The notes under the pieces were generated by a model. It ran no database searches, had not been told where the DNA came from, and was given only the letters and a program-made list of their open reading frames with translations. The position numbers and the translations under genes were made by a program. A DNA stretch of 44,651 nucleotides from Acidobacteriota bacterium (GTDB lineage: Bacteria; Acidobacteriota; Terriglobia; Terriglobales; Acidobacteriaceae): assembly GCA_023265315.1 (NCBI GenBank), contig JAHFUA010000006.1:1-44651 (forward strand), given 5' to 3'. Positions 32,131-40,940 of this stretch are shown here, one piece after another. Positions within the stretch are counted from its first letter, which is position 1. The number at the start of each line of letters is the position of its first letter.

Positions 32131-32246
32131 CGCGCCCGCCGCTTTGGCCTCCCACCCATCCCGCCGTCGGCCCCCGACTCGCACGGTTGACCGCCTGCCC
32201 GCACCCGGCATAGCCTCATGCGATGCGTTTGTGAGGGAGGCTCCTC

Positions 32247-32696
32247 ATGCTGGCTGCGCAACGGCTGGTGCGCCTGATCGAGACCCACTCCGATGGCCTG
32301 GCAGCGTCTCTGCTGGAGAGGACCAGGCAATCGGAGAAGACCAGGAACTACATCGACAAAGTTCCACCCGAGGACCTGCGGCAGCGGGTCCACGAGATCT
32401 ACCACTACCTGGGAGAGTGGTTGATCACCAAGAAGGAAGCCGACGTCGAGCAGCGCTACCTGGAGATCGGCGCCCTGCGCTGCCGCCAGGGTGTCCTGCT
32501 CAGCCAGCTCATCTGGGCCATCCTGCTGGTGAAGGACAATCTGTTCGAATTCCTCAACCGCGAGGCTGTCATCGAACGACCCAGCGAGGTCTTCGGCGAA
32601 CTGGAGATCCTGCAACTGCTGGATCAGTTCTTCGAGCAGGCGGTGTATTACGCGGCGGTCGGCTACGAGCGCTCCCGCAGCCAGGTGGCGGCCTGA
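32247..32696 (+). CDS. All-helical single-domain protein resembling the RsbRD N-terminal (RsbT co-antagonist) domain
   Basis: 149 residues with a good GAGGGAGG ribosome site six bases before ATG 32247. The segment YLEIGALRCRQGVLLSQLIW, followed by AILLVKDNLFEFL, matches the pattern of the RsbRD_N-type helical domain, which in other proteins sits in front of STAS domains or histidine kinases. Here there is no output domain. It could be a stand-alone sensor or a partner of a protein encoded elsewhere. The family assignment is from memory of the pattern and moderately sure. queG starts 13 bases downstream. Confidence 0.6.
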   Translation: MLAAQRLVRLIETHSDGLAASLLERTRQSEKTRNYIDKVPPEDLRQRVHEIYHYLGEWLITKKEADVEQRYLEIGALRCRQGVLLSQLIWAILLVKDNLFEFLNREAVIERPSEVFGELEILQLLDQFFEQAVYYAAVGYERSRSQVAA

Positions 32697-32708
32697 TGTC
32701 GTGCTGGG

Positions 32709-33776
32709 ATGCCGAGCTCTGTCGCCCAACTCGAAGCGCTGGTCAAGGAGGCCGCCATCGAAGCCGGCTTCGATCTGGCCGGGATTGCCCCGGCGCGGCT
32801 CGGCGATTCGCGCGAGCTGCGCTTCTTTTCGGACTGGATCGCCGCCGGACGTGCCGGCGAAATGGCTTACCTCGAAGCGCGCGACGACCAGAGACGTCTC
32901 AAGCGTGCATCGCTCGAGCACGTCGCTCCCTGGGCGCGCTCGGTGATCGTCTGCGGGCTGAACTACAACACGGCGCATCCTCGCTCGACCGAGTACCACG
33001 ATCCCGAGCGAGGATGGATTTCGCGTTATGCCTGGGGGCCGGCCGACTACCACGAAGTGGTCATGGACCGCCTGCGTCGCGTGGAAGCTCGTCTGCGGGA
33101 GGCAGTCGCCGATCCGGCGCTCGAGACCCGCTGCTACGTTGATACCGGGCCGGTGGTCGAGCGCGTGTTTGCCGCCTATGCCGGGGTGGGGTGGATCGGG
33201 AAGAACACCTGCCTGATCAACCAGCGTCTGGGCTCATGGCTGTTCCTGGGCGTGATCCTCACCTCGCTGGAGTTGGCTCCTGACCTGCCGGCCCTGGACC
33301 GCTGCGGCTCCTGTACCCGCTGCCTGGATGCCTGTCCCACGCAGGCGTTTGTTGCTCCCCACGAGCTGGATGCCACGCGCTGCATCTCCTACCTCACCAT
33401 CGAGAAGCGCGGCGCCATCCCCGAAGAGCTGGGCCCAGACATGGGAAACCACGTCTTCGGCTGCGATATCTGCCAGGACGTCTGCCCCTGGAACCGCAAG
33501 GCTCCCGCCTCCTCCGCGCCGGAATTCCAACCGCACCCGGAGCGCGTCCATCCCGCATTAGTGTGGCTGGCTTGCCTCTCGGAAGAGGACTTTCGCGCCG
33601 CCTTCCGCGGCTCCCCAATCAGGCGCGCCAAACGTTCCGGTCTCCGGCGGAATGCGGTGGTGGCCATGGGCAATAGCGGCCAGCGCGGCTTCGTGCCTCT
33701 CCTGCGGCAACTGGTTCACGATTCGGATCCGGTTGTGGCCGAGCACGCGGAATGGGCGCTGCGCCGGCTGGGATGA
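32709..33776 (+). CDS. queG: Epoxyqueuosine reductase
   Basis: Cobalamin- and iron-sulfur-dependent enzyme that reduces epoxyqueuosine to queuosine in tRNA. Of the 355 aa, the cobalamin-binding N-terminal half contains ARSVIVCGLNYNT and the family YVDTGPVVERVFAAYAGVGWIGKN stretch (in two parts around residue 140-165). The ferredoxin-like part has CGSCTRCLDACP (from C199) and CDICQDVCPWN (from C252). HEAT-like repeats end the chain (NSGQRGFVPLLRQLV and on). No other queuosine gene is in the window. Confidence 0.95.
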   Translation: MPSSVAQLEALVKEAAIEAGFDLAGIAPARLGDSRELRFFSDWIAAGRAGEMAYLEARDDQRRLKRASLEHVAPWARSVIVCGLNYNTAHPRSTEYHDPERGWISRYAWGPADYHEVVMDRLRRVEARLREAVADPALETRCYVDTGPVVERVFAAYAGVGWIGKNTCLINQRLGSWLFLGVILTSLELAPDLPALDRCGSCTRCLDACPTQAFVAPHELDATRCISYLTIEKRGAIPEELGPDMGNHVFGCDICQDVCPWNRKAPASSAPEFQPHPERVHPALVWLACLSEEDFRAAFRGSPIRRAKRSGLRRNAVVAMGNSGQRGFVPLLRQLVHDSDPVVAEHAEWALRRLG

Positions 33777-33875
33777 CAATGTAGCTTACGGCTGCCTGTG
33801 ACGCTTATCATGGCAACGTTCTCAGCGAGGAGTAGAATTCTCACTGGGAAGCAGAATGATTTGTGGAGGTTTGGA

Positions 33876-34067
33876 ATGTTCGAAGGGCTCTTTCAGCCGA
33901 TGCACCTGCTGGTGATCCTGGTGATTGCGATGCTTGTGTTCGGTCCAAAAAGACTAGGAGATATTGGTAAGGGTCTGGGCGAGGGGATCAGGTCCTTTAA
34001 GAAAGGCCTGGCGGATGAGCCGCCGGAGAAAAAGCAGTCAGGCCAGAATACCAAGCAAGCAAGCTGA
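33876..34067 (+). CDS. tatA: Twin-arginine translocase subunit TatA/TatE family
   Basis: Pore-forming subunit of the Tat system. ATG 33876 has GGAGG six bases upstream, so I reject the longer frame from 33798. At 63 aa it has a short outside N-terminus (MFEGLFQP), a single membrane helix (about 9-22; HLLVILVIAMLVFGP), the FGPKRLGDIGKGLGEGIRSF hinge and amphipathic helix, and a charged tail. The family motif FGPKKLP is conserved as FGPKRLG. No tatC is adjacent. GC is a little lower than in the neighbours. Confidence 0.92.
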   Translation: MFEGLFQPMHLLVILVIAMLVFGPKRLGDIGKGLGEGIRSFKKGLADEPPEKKQSGQNTKQAS

Positions 34068-34161
34068 CCATAGCACCGGGGCATTCTTGATGCGGCTTTG
34101 CGAGGGCAGCCTGCTGCGTCTCTACACAAGACTAAGGAAATCATCAATCACAAGTAAGAAG

Positions 34162-34186
34162 CCCCTCCCAGCCATGCCGGGAGGGG
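34162..34186 (-). terminator. Terminator downstream of cspA
   Basis: CCCCTCCC (34162-34169) and GGGAGGGG (34179-34186) form an eight-base GC stem with a nine-base loop. On the minus strand it is followed by CTTCTTACTT, a modest T-rich run. It lies 58 bases after the cspA stop and before the end of the convergent tatA. Confidence 0.65.
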
Positions 34187-34244
34187 TGAGGATCGGAAGC
34201 GGATCGGGCGGGGGGACCCCCACGCTCCGCGATGAGCTAATTAC

Positions 34245-34448
34245 CTACACGCGGACAACGTTCGCCGCCTGGAAACCCTTGGGGCCCTTCAGCAGATCGA
34301 ACTCCACGGTCTCGCCCTCGTTGAGCGTGCGGTATCCGTTCTCCTGAATAGCAGAGAAATGGACGAACACGTCCTCGCCGGTGGACCGTTGTATAAAACC
34401 ATAGCCTTTCGCGCCGTTAAACCACTTCACTGTACCCCTCTCTCTCAC
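34245..34448 (-). CDS. cspA: Cold shock-domain protein
   Basis: Single-stranded nucleic acid-binding protein, 67 aa. Both RNA motifs are complete: KGYGFIQ (RNP1) and VFVHFSAI (RNP2). It begins [15 protein letters not shown]. The start is GTG 34448, with AAAGGAG about seven bases upstream. As in many cold shock genes, the region upstream is long and gene-free, so a structured leader is possible. It need not be cold-inducible, since many family members are constitutive. Confidence 0.93.
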   Translation of the reverse strand: MRERGTVKWFNGAKGYGFIQRSTGEDVFVHFSAIQENGYRTLNEGETVEFDLLKGPKGFQAANVVRV

Positions 34449-34943
34449 AAAGAAACTCCTTTCGCCTCAGCTCTGTTATGGAATTCTCTCCGCCGCCCGG
34501 AGGGACCGGCGTCTGGGTCGCCCATAACGCGTGATCCACCAGGTCCGACGGGAAGAGAAGGGGTTGCTGCTTTGTCTTCCAGCCTGTGCGCAATGAAAAG
34601 GCGCTGCAAGGCGACGGCATGGTAATCGTCCAACCACGCCCCACCTTCAGCAACCCGGATCTCCCTGCGTGAAGTTCGACTGCGAAGTACAAGACAATCA
34701 ACCCAAATTGCTGGCCAACCAGCCCGGGATTCCCCTTGCGGGAAAGTGCCCGAGGGCATGATAAGCAGGAACTTACCTTCTTTCAAGAGGGAACCGCAGG
34801 CGCCGTGCCGTTTTCGGTGATCAGGCCGTCCGGGGTGATTGGCGGTGCGATTTCCGATTGGTGATTGACGATCGCCCTGGAATTGGTGCACATCAGAAAT
34901 CGCAGATCCGCAAATCACAAATCCTTCCTGCTAGGATTGGTTT
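34449..34943. other. 495-base interval without a supported gene (cspA leader region / yihY upstream)
   Basis: Open frames here (for example a minus-strand frame to 34918) have no recognisable sequence and cover repeat DNA, so I do not call them genes. The cspA promoter and leader must lie in the left part, but I found no convincing -35/-10 pair. The right part (34844-34925) holds a repeat. Confidence 0.6.
34844..34925. repeat. GATTTGC/GCAAATC-type degenerate repeat upstream of the YihY gene
   Basis: GCGATTTCCGATTGGTGATT on the left and AAATCGCAGATCCGCAAATC then ACAAATCC on the right. The two sides are roughly inverse. It ends about 20 bases before the next start codon. Confidence 0.6.
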
Positions 34944-35831
34944 ATGTCCGGCAATCCCAGCAGCGCTCCGGTAGACGCCACGCTTGCGGCGCCCGCGAAG
35001 GCGGTTGAACCGCGGTCCGCACCGCTCAAGCCGCTGCCCTTTGCGCGGCGGCTGATGCTGACGGTCGGATACCTGATGCGCACCGACGTCCACACCTTTG
35101 CCTTCTCCGTGGCTGCCAACGCCATCCTTTCGTTCTTCCCCTTCATGGTCCTGCTGATGACCCTGATCCGCCGCGTCTTCCATTCCAAGCCCATGTACGA
35201 CGTGGTGATCGCCCTGCTGCGGGACTACCTGCCCACCGGCCAAGAGTTCATCGTCCGCAATCTCAACGTGCTGATCTACGCCCGGCAGCGCGCGGCGATC
35301 GCTTCGCTGGTCATCCTGCTCATCACCTCGACCGGGGTTTTCCTGCCGCTCGAGGTAGCGCTCAACAAGATCTGGGGGTTCCCCAACAACCGCAGCTATC
35401 TCGGGAACCTGCTGGTCTCGCTGGGACTGGCCTTCGGCGGCGGATGCCTGGCGCTGATCTCCATCGGCCTCAGCGCCGGCCACCGGTCGTTGCTGCTGTG
35501 GATGACCCACGGCCAAGCCCTCCTGCCCGTGCGCATCTCCACCTTCGTGATCATGAAGGCGTGCGCGCTGGTCACCACCATCGTCATCTTCTTCCTGATC
35601 TACTGGCTGCTGCCCAACGGCAAGACCCCGGCCCGGGCGGTGCTGCCGGCGGCCATCGTGGTGGGTCTGGTCTGGGAAGCGTCGAAGTACCTCTACATCC
35701 TGCTGCTGCCCTGGCTGAACTTCGCCGAGGTGTACGGCCCGTTCTCCATCTCGGTCACGCTGATGTTCTGGGCGTTTCTCTCGGGGCTGCTGCTGCTGGG
35801 AGGGGCGCACCTCTCCGCCGCCAACCAATGA
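34944..35831 (+). CDS. YihY/BrkB family integral membrane protein
   Basis: 295 aa with a Pro/Ala-rich cytoplasmic start and about six membrane helices (near 50-75, 110-135, 155-175, 195-220, 230-255, 265-290). The family landmarks are FAFSVAANAILSFFPFMVLL in the first helix region and the closing GPFSISVTLMFWAFLSGLLL. It was once annotated as ribonuclease BN in other bacteria, a name now considered wrong for this family. No substrate is known; a transporter or scaffold role is possible. It is followed after 176 bases by a secreted protein gene with no clear link. Confidence 0.88.
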   Translation: MSGNPSSAPVDATLAAPAKAVEPRSAPLKPLPFARRLMLTVGYLMRTDVHTFAFSVAANAILSFFPFMVLLMTLIRRVFHSKPMYDVVIALLRDYLPTGQEFIVRNLNVLIYARQRAAIASLVILLITSTGVFLPLEVALNKIWGFPNNRSYLGNLLVSLGLAFGGGCLALISIGLSAGHRSLLLWMTHGQALLPVRISTFVIMKACALVTTIVIFFLIYWLLPNGKTPARAVLPAAIVVGLVWEASKYLYILLLPWLNFAEVYGPFSISVTLMFWAFLSGLLLLGGAHLSAANQ

Positions 35832-36007
35832 CGAGACGCCCACACGGACAACGCCGGGATGGCGGCGCTACTTTCCGGGCTACAATCAGTCGCCCCTGAC
35901 GGCGCTAAGCTGGCGACGCCGTTATGGGGATGGTCGGTAGCAAATCGCCGGACAGCAACTTGCAGCCAGGTTTCGCCATCTAACGAGGAGATTCCTAAAA
36001 ACCCTTT

Positions 36008-36862
36008 ATGCGCCCTCTCAAGATACTGTTTCCCACTCTCGGGCTGTTGCTGCTCAGCCTGCCGGCGGTTGCCCAGAAAGGCGAAGGCCCGCTCGACCCT
36101 TCGCAGCCGACCGGTATCACTCCGCAGGAGATCATCCAGAAGTTCGCCGCCAAGGAAACCCAGTTCAAGGAAGCGCGTGACAACTACACCTATCGGCAGT
36201 CAATCAAGATCGAGACCCCGGAAGATGGCGGCAGGTTCGAGCAGACTTGGGACGTGCTATTCGACGATAACGGCCGACGGGTCGAGAACGTGGTCTTCGC
36301 CCCGCAGTCCTCGCTCAGCCTGGTCAGCATGTCGCGTGAGGACTTTGAGGACATCCGCAACGTGCTGCCGTTCGTGCTCACCAGCGCCGAGATCCCGCTC
36401 TACGACATCAGCTATGTCGGCCGCCAGCGCGAGGACGAACTCACCACCTACGTGTTCGACTTGCGGCCCAGGCAAATCCAGCAGGGGAAGCGCTACTTCG
36501 ACGGCCGCATCTGGGTGGATGACCACGATTTCCAGATTGTGAAGACTCACGGCCGGACGGTGCCGGAGTTCCGCGCCGGCAACACCAAGGGCAAGCGGGT
36601 CAAGCCCGGCCAGGAAAATCTGTTTCCCGCCTTTACTACCTGGCGGGAACAGATTGACGGGCAGTACTGGTTCCCCACCTACACCCGCGCCGACGACACC
36701 TTGCGCTTCGCCACCGGCGACGTGCGCATCCGCGAGATCATCCGCTACGAGAACTACAAGCGCTTCGGCTCCAAAGTGCGCATCACCTACGAAGGCCAGG
36801 AGCTCCCGCCGGCGCAGCAACCTCCCAAGGGCGGGCAGAATGGCCAGCAGCCGCCGAAGTAG
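36008..36862 (+). CDS. Secreted LolA-like hypothetical protein
   Basis: 284 aa with a signal peptide (MRPLKILFPTLGLLLLSLPAVAQ, cleavage probably after AVA). The mature part starts with a helix (EIIQKFAAKETQFKEARDNY), then long beta strands. RIWVDDHDFQIVKTHGRTVP and FGSKVRITYEG resemble the half-barrel of LolA/outer-membrane lipoprotein-sorting-type proteins. The end is low complexity (PAQQPPKGGQNGQQPPK). No lipobox is visible, so it is likely soluble and periplasmic. A GAGGAG lies about 17 bases before the ATG, farther than usual. A bidirectional terminator follows. Confidence 0.7.
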   Translation: MRPLKILFPTLGLLLLSLPAVAQKGEGPLDPSQPTGITPQEIIQKFAAKETQFKEARDNYTYRQSIKIETPEDGGRFEQTWDVLFDDNGRRVENVVFAPQSSLSLVSMSREDFEDIRNVLPFVLTSAEIPLYDISYVGRQREDELTTYVFDLRPRQIQQGKRYFDGRIWVDDHDFQIVKTHGRTVPEFRAGNTKGKRVKPGQENLFPAFTTWREQIDGQYWFPTYTRADDTLRFATGDVRIREIIRYENYKRFGSKVRITYEGQELPPAQQPPKGGQNGQQPPK

Positions 36863-36960
36863 CCTCACGTTTCACGTGATCCGCGGTGGAAAAAAATGTG
36901 AGCCCGGGGCAGCTCTCAGGCCATCTACACCGGCAGGTTTATATTGGGGGTAATAAAACG

Positions 36961-36986
36961 AAGGGCGGTGGACACCCACCGCCCTT
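36961..36986. terminator. Bidirectional terminator between convergent genes
   Basis: AAGGGCGGTGG and CCACCGCCCTT form a perfect 11-base stem with the loop ACAC. GGGTTTCTT follows on the plus strand, and CGTTTTATTA on the minus strand. It lies between the LolA-like gene and the HNH gene. Confidence 0.8.
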
Positions 36987-37004
36987 GGGTTTCTTAGCAC
37001 TGTG

Positions 37005-37514
37005 CTAATAAAACAGATACTTCCGCCACTTGGCATCGGAGCGGCCGATCATGCGCATGATGTGGCGGCTGGTGTGGAGATTGAAGGCTCGCGGCTCCCG
37101 CAGCAGCTTCATGCCGGCTTCGGCCGGCATGCGGTCGCCTTTCTGCCGGTTGCAGGCATGGCAACAGGCGACCAGATTCTCCCAGGTGGAGAGACCTCCG
37201 CGGGAGCGCGGGGCCACGTGATCGAGGGTCAATTCGCTCGAGGGCAGCACCTCACCGCAGTACTGGCAGGTGTTGCGGTCGCGCAGCAGAATGTTCTTGC
37301 GCGAGAGGGCGCGTGTCTGGTGGGGGATGCGGCGGTATTCCAGCAACCGGATCACCGAGGGCATGCGGATTGCCAGCCTCGCCGAGTGCAGGTAATGTCC
37401 GTTCTCCTCCTCGGTCATGGCGACGCCCTTGAGCACCAGCACGATGGCGCGGCGCGCGGCGCACACGTTGATGGGCTCGTAGGAAGCGTTCAGCACCAGC
37501 ACCGGAGTATGCAT
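37005..37514 (-). CDS. HNH endonuclease family protein
   Basis: 169 aa from ATG 37514 ([17 protein letters not shown], the family's usual start). An in-frame ATG at 37598 with AAGG upstream would overlap the end of comF by eight bases and add 28 unconserved residues, so it remains possible. The zinc-anchored HNH motif is complete: CQYC (83-86), [11 protein letters not shown] (98-108), [12 protein letters not shown] (111-122) and the final zinc-binding Cys. The C-terminus ([19 protein letters not shown]) is the conserved acidobacterial form. Function is unknown; such stand-alone HNH proteins are common and are not restriction enzymes by default. Confidence 0.9.
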   Translation of the reverse strand: MHTPVLVLNASYEPINVCAARRAIVLVLKGVAMTEEENGHYLHSARLAIRMPSVIRLLEYRRIPHQTRALSRKNILLRDRNTCQYCGEVLPSSELTLDHVAPRSRGGLSTWENLVACCHACNRQKGDRMPAEAGMKLLREPRAFNLHTSRHIMRMIGRSDAKWRKYLFY

Positions 37515-37590
37515 CGGGTTATGACCGTTGCTGCCCTCATGCAAGGCCACGGGCTGCAGCCCGCCCATGCGTCCCGGATTAGGCTCGTGC

Positions 37591-38409
37591 CTATGCATAT
37601 GCCTTCAGCGCCCTGGATTCTTCGACCTCTTCCGGGATTGCCCACGCCACTTCGGACTTGAGGACGCGCGCCACCGTGGCCACGAACACGCGGTCGGCGC
37701 CCGCGCGGCGCAGGACTCGCGCGCATTCCCGCACCGTGGCGCCGGTGGTGAACACGTCATCAACCAGCAGCACGTCCTGACTCCTGATTGGCTTCGGCAA
37801 GGTCACCAGGAACGCGCCACGAACATTCTCCTGGCGCTGGTGGTCGGTGAGTCCGGTCTGGCTCTCGGTGGCGCGCCGGCGCTCAAGGACGCCGACGCCG
37901 GTCTTGAGCGTCAGCCCGCTGCGGTTGAGTTTCTTCAACGCCGCGCGCGCGATCTCTTCCGCCTGGTTGAAGCCGCGCTGGCGGAGCTTGCGGTTGTGCA
38001 GCGGCACCGGGACAACGACCGCCGATTGGAATTCGCTTCCCAACCCCTGGATGACCTCAGCCAGCATGCGCCCTAGCACACCCGCGGCCGGACGCACGCG
38101 ACCGTACTTCAGCAGGTGGATCAGCTCGCGCAGGCCGCCGTCATAGCTGCCATAGGCCATGGCCCGCACGAACGGAGGAACGGTTGTGCGGCATTCGCCG
38201 CAGACAGGCTCCGCGTCCGCGTGCGGGGTAAAGATGCGCTCTCCGCAGACGGCGCACAGGCGTCCACTGATGGGCGTGATGCCGCTTAGGCAGGCGTCAC
38301 AAACGGGGAGTCGCGCGATCCTGGTCAGGGGAGCCTGGCAGAGACGGCAATCGGAGGGCAACAGTGTGGCGAACAGGCTTTGCGCCGCCGCATCGAACAG
38401 CGAACCCAT
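37591..38409 (-). CDS. comF: ComF family phosphoribosyltransferase-like competence protein
   Basis: Homologue of the ComF protein needed for DNA uptake in naturally competent bacteria. I start it at ATG 38409 ([20 protein letters not shown]), 272 aa, because the longer open frame lacks family sequence. The N-terminal zinc part has four Cys pairs: 21/24, 37/40, 52/55 and 70/73. The C-terminal phosphoribosyltransferase fold has [22 protein letters not shown] and [14 protein letters not shown]. No other competence gene is in the window. The HNH gene follows immediately on the same strand. Confidence 0.92.
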   Translation of the reverse strand: MGSLFDAAAQSLFATLLPSDCRLCQAPLTRIARLPVCDACLSGITPISGRLCAVCGERIFTPHADAEPVCGECRTTVPPFVRAMAYGSYDGGLRELIHLLKYGRVRPAAGVLGRMLAEVIQGLGSEFQSAVVVPVPLHNRKLRQRGFNQAEEIARAALKKLNRSGLTLKTGVGVLERRRATESQTGLTDHQRQENVRGAFLVTLPKPIRSQDVLLVDDVFTTGATVRECARVLRRAGADRVFVATVARVLKSEVAWAIPEEVEESRALKAYA

Positions 38410-38743
38410 GCGCTGTTGGCCCGCGCGGTGCTCCCTGCTGCACGTGTCGGCGGTAGATCCCTGGCCCGTGGCCCGGCTTAGGTCACTACTGCTGAAGACA
38501 CCCCTCCTCCTCCGATGCTCCCGGCCGGAAGTGCCGGGAGTCCACCAGAAAACCGCTTTCAAGTATAGCGAGATATGAACCCGGGGTGCAACGCGCCTGG
38601 AGACGCTCTTGCTGCCTAAAATCCGGCCTCGTCCTGCCGTTACCGCCGAAACCACCCCCGTAGCCGGGAGATTTCCTTGTAAAATCACGGTGCTGTTTGC
38701 GGTCCTTGGCACACATCCCACAATTCGCAGCGACGAGGAGTTC
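38410..38743. other. 334-base divergent intergenic region between comF and the OPT gene
   Basis: I see no gene here. It holds a candidate comF promoter on the minus strand (38562-38591) and, near the OPT gene, a TAAAAT hexamer (38680-38685) without a matching -35. Confidence 0.6.
38562..38591 (-). promoter_or_regulatory. Candidate promoter for comF
   Basis: On the minus strand: TTGCAC (38591-38586), an 18-base spacer and TATACT (38567-38562). It would give a leader of about 145 bases before the comF ATG. Confidence 0.5.
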
Positions 38744-40795
38744 ATGAGCCCTCAAACCACGGCTCCCCCGAAAGAGGCGCCCCGGAAGTTTCAGCCGTTC
38801 GTCCCTCCCAGCATGGAGATGAAGGAGTTCACGGTGCGGGCCGTGCTGATCGGCCTGCCGTTGACCGCCATCCTTGGCTTTGCCAACGCCTACCTGGGGT
38901 TGAAGGCGGGCATGACCATTGCCGCCACCTACCCCGCGGCGGTCATCGGCATGTCGCTCTTGCGCTTGTTCAAGGGCTCCATCCTGGAGGAGAACATCAC
39001 CCGGACGATCGGCTCGATCGGCGAGTCCGTAGCCGCGGGCGCAGTATTCACCATCCCGGCGTTCGTGCTGGCTGGGGTTTGGCCGGCGTTCGACATGGAA
39101 CACGCCTATTGGCCCTCGGTAGCGCTGATGGCCGTGGGCGGGACGCTGGGCATTCTGTTCGTGACCCTGCTCCGGCGGGTGATGGTCGAGGACCCGGAGC
39201 TGCCCTATCCCGAATCGGTGGCGGCCTCGGAGATCCACAAAGCCGGCCAGCAGGGCGCACGGGCCGCCAAGATCCTGTTCGCCAACATGGGCTTCGGCGC
39301 CGTCATGTACTTCCTCTCGCAGATCAACCTGTTCTGGTACACGCGCACCGTGCTGGTGCGGATCCCGGCGATGCTGAACGGCCTGCGCATCGGGCGCAGC
39401 GCCAGCGCCCCGACGGTCGCTACCGGCGGCCTGACTACGTTTTCTACGCCGGCCATCAGTCCGGCCTATCTCGGGGTCGGCTACATCATCGGACCGCGCC
39501 TGGCGTCGCTCAACTTCGCCGGCGGCGTGCTGGCCTGGGGACTTCTGGTCCCGCTTCTCGTCTATTTCCTCGGCCCTGGCATCCAGGCCAACCTGCCGCC
39601 TGGTACGACCATGAATTGGAGCGCGCTGGCCTTCAATATGTGGTACTCCATCGTGCGGCCCATCGCGGTGGGCGGAATGCTGGTGGGCGCGGGATTTACC
39701 CTGTTCCGCATGCGCGCCCAGCTCGGTGTCGGCATGAAGCGCGCCGTTTCCGACCTGAAGAAATCCGCCACCGCGCATCAGCCCATCACCGACCGCACCG
39801 AGCGTGACCTCAACGCCAAGGCCGTCTTCGGCGGAATTGCCGCCGTCTTCCTCTGCATGATCGCGCTCTACTTCTACTTCGCGGGCACGTTGCCGGGGGC
39901 GGTGGTCGCTGCCATCGTCATGGTCATCCTTGGCTTCTTTTTCGCCGCCGTGTCCGGCAATTTGGTGGGGATGATCGGCTCCTCCAACAATCCCGTCTCG
40001 GGCCTCACCCTGTGCACGCTGGTGGTGGCCGCGTTGCTGATGGTAGCGCTGGGCGTCAAGGGACCGAGCGGCGTGGCCGCGGTGCTCGGCGTGGCCGCGG
40101 TGGTGTGCGTTTCCTCCGCTGTCGCCGGCGAAATGCTGCAGGACTTGAAAGTCGGACACATCCTGGGCGGGACGCCCTCGAAGATGCAGATCGGTGACCT
40201 GTTTGGCATCGTCGTCGCCAGCCTGGTGCTGTTCTTCCCGCTCATGATGCTGCACAAGGCCTACACCTTCGGCAGTGCCGCGCTCTCGGCCCCGCAGGCC
40301 GGGCTGATGGCCATGTTGGCGCAGGGAATCGTGGGCGGCAACATGGCGTGGCCGCTGGTGGTGGTCGGAATCTTCCTGGGATTCGCAGCCGTCATGGTGC
40401 AGGTGCGCAGTCCCATGCTTTTCGCCGTGGGCATGTATCTGCCGCTGGAGACCACCTTCGCCATCTTTCTGGGCGGCGTGGTGCGCTGGCTCACCGACCT
40501 GCTGCGCGACCGCCGCGGCTTCAACGATGCCCAGAAAGCTCGTGTGGATAATGCCGGCGTGCTCACCGCCTCCGGCCTCATCGCCGGCGAGGCGCTGTGC
40601 GGCATCGTGATCGCCGCCATCATCGCGCAGAAACTTTCGCACGGCGGCGCCGCCCAGTTGTTCCAGCTCTCGCCCGGCAACGCCTGGATTTCCGGCCTGA
40701 TCGGGTTGGCCGTGCTGGTCGCGGTCATGGTCAAGCTGCCGCTGGCCAGCGCCGGCAGCCCCGACGAACCCGCTCCGCCAACGGCTATCATGTGA
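38744..40795 (+). CDS. OPT family oligopeptide/metal-chelate transporter
   Basis: 683-residue polytopic inner-membrane protein. ATG 38744 has GAGGAG three bases upstream; upstream frame residues are not family-like. The OPT pattern starts after the PFVPPSMEMKEFTVRAVLIG stretch, with AYLGLKAGMTIAATYPAAVIG, TIGSIGESVAAGAVFTIPA, and later the SSNNPVSGLTLCTLVVAALL loop. About 14-16 membrane helices are likely. Family members carry oligopeptides or iron-chelate compounds with protons; the substrate here is unknown. It is a single gene followed by repeat B2. Confidence 0.92.
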   Translation: MSPQTTAPPKEAPRKFQPFVPPSMEMKEFTVRAVLIGLPLTAILGFANAYLGLKAGMTIAATYPAAVIGMSLLRLFKGSILEENITRTIGSIGESVAAGAVFTIPAFVLAGVWPAFDMEHAYWPSVALMAVGGTLGILFVTLLRRVMVEDPELPYPESVAASEIHKAGQQGARAAKILFANMGFGAVMYFLSQINLFWYTRTVLVRIPAMLNGLRIGRSASAPTVATGGLTTFSTPAISPAYLGVGYIIGPRLASLNFAGGVLAWGLLVPLLVYFLGPGIQANLPPGTTMNWSALAFNMWYSIVRPIAVGGMLVGAGFTLFRMRAQLGVGMKRAVSDLKKSATAHQPITDRTERDLNAKAVFGGIAAVFLCMIALYFYFAGTLPGAVVAAIVMVILGFFFAAVSGNLVGMIGSSNNPVSGLTLCTLVVAALLMVALGVKGPSGVAAVLGVAAVVCVSSAVAGEMLQDLKVGHILGGTPSKMQIGDLFGIVVASLVLFFPLMMLHKAYTFGSAALSAPQAGLMAMLAQGIVGGNMAWPLVVVGIFLGFAAVMVQVRSPMLFAVGMYLPLETTFAIFLGGVVRWLTDLLRDRRGFNDAQKARVDNAGVLTASGLIAGEALCGIVIAAIIAQKLSHGGAAQLFQLSPGNAWISGLIGLAVLVAVMVKLPLASAGSPDEPAPPTAIM

Positions 40796-40801
40796 AGGAT
40801 T

Positions 40802-40929
40802 AACCACAGAGGACACAGAGGTACACGGAGGAATGCTCTTCCTTCTCCGGATGCTCGGGATCTGAGATTCGGGCCTGTTCGATTTGAATCGCTCCGTGTT
40901 CCTCTGTGCTCCCCTGTGTCCTCTGTGGT
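40802..40929. repeat. Family B repeat, copy B2
   Basis: The left arm AACCACAGAGGACACAGAGG (40802-40821) pairs through about 16 bases with the right arm ending CCTGTGTCCTCTGTGGT (40913-40929). It separates the OPT gene from yggS, whose start follows 12 bases after the repeat. Confidence 0.85.
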
Positions 40930-40940
40930 AAAACCCCCCG

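Noticed and set aside
34445-34918. Minus-strand open frame of 157 codons upstream of cspA
   Set aside because: It has no family similarity or ribosome site, covers a repeat, and overlaps the cspA leader region.
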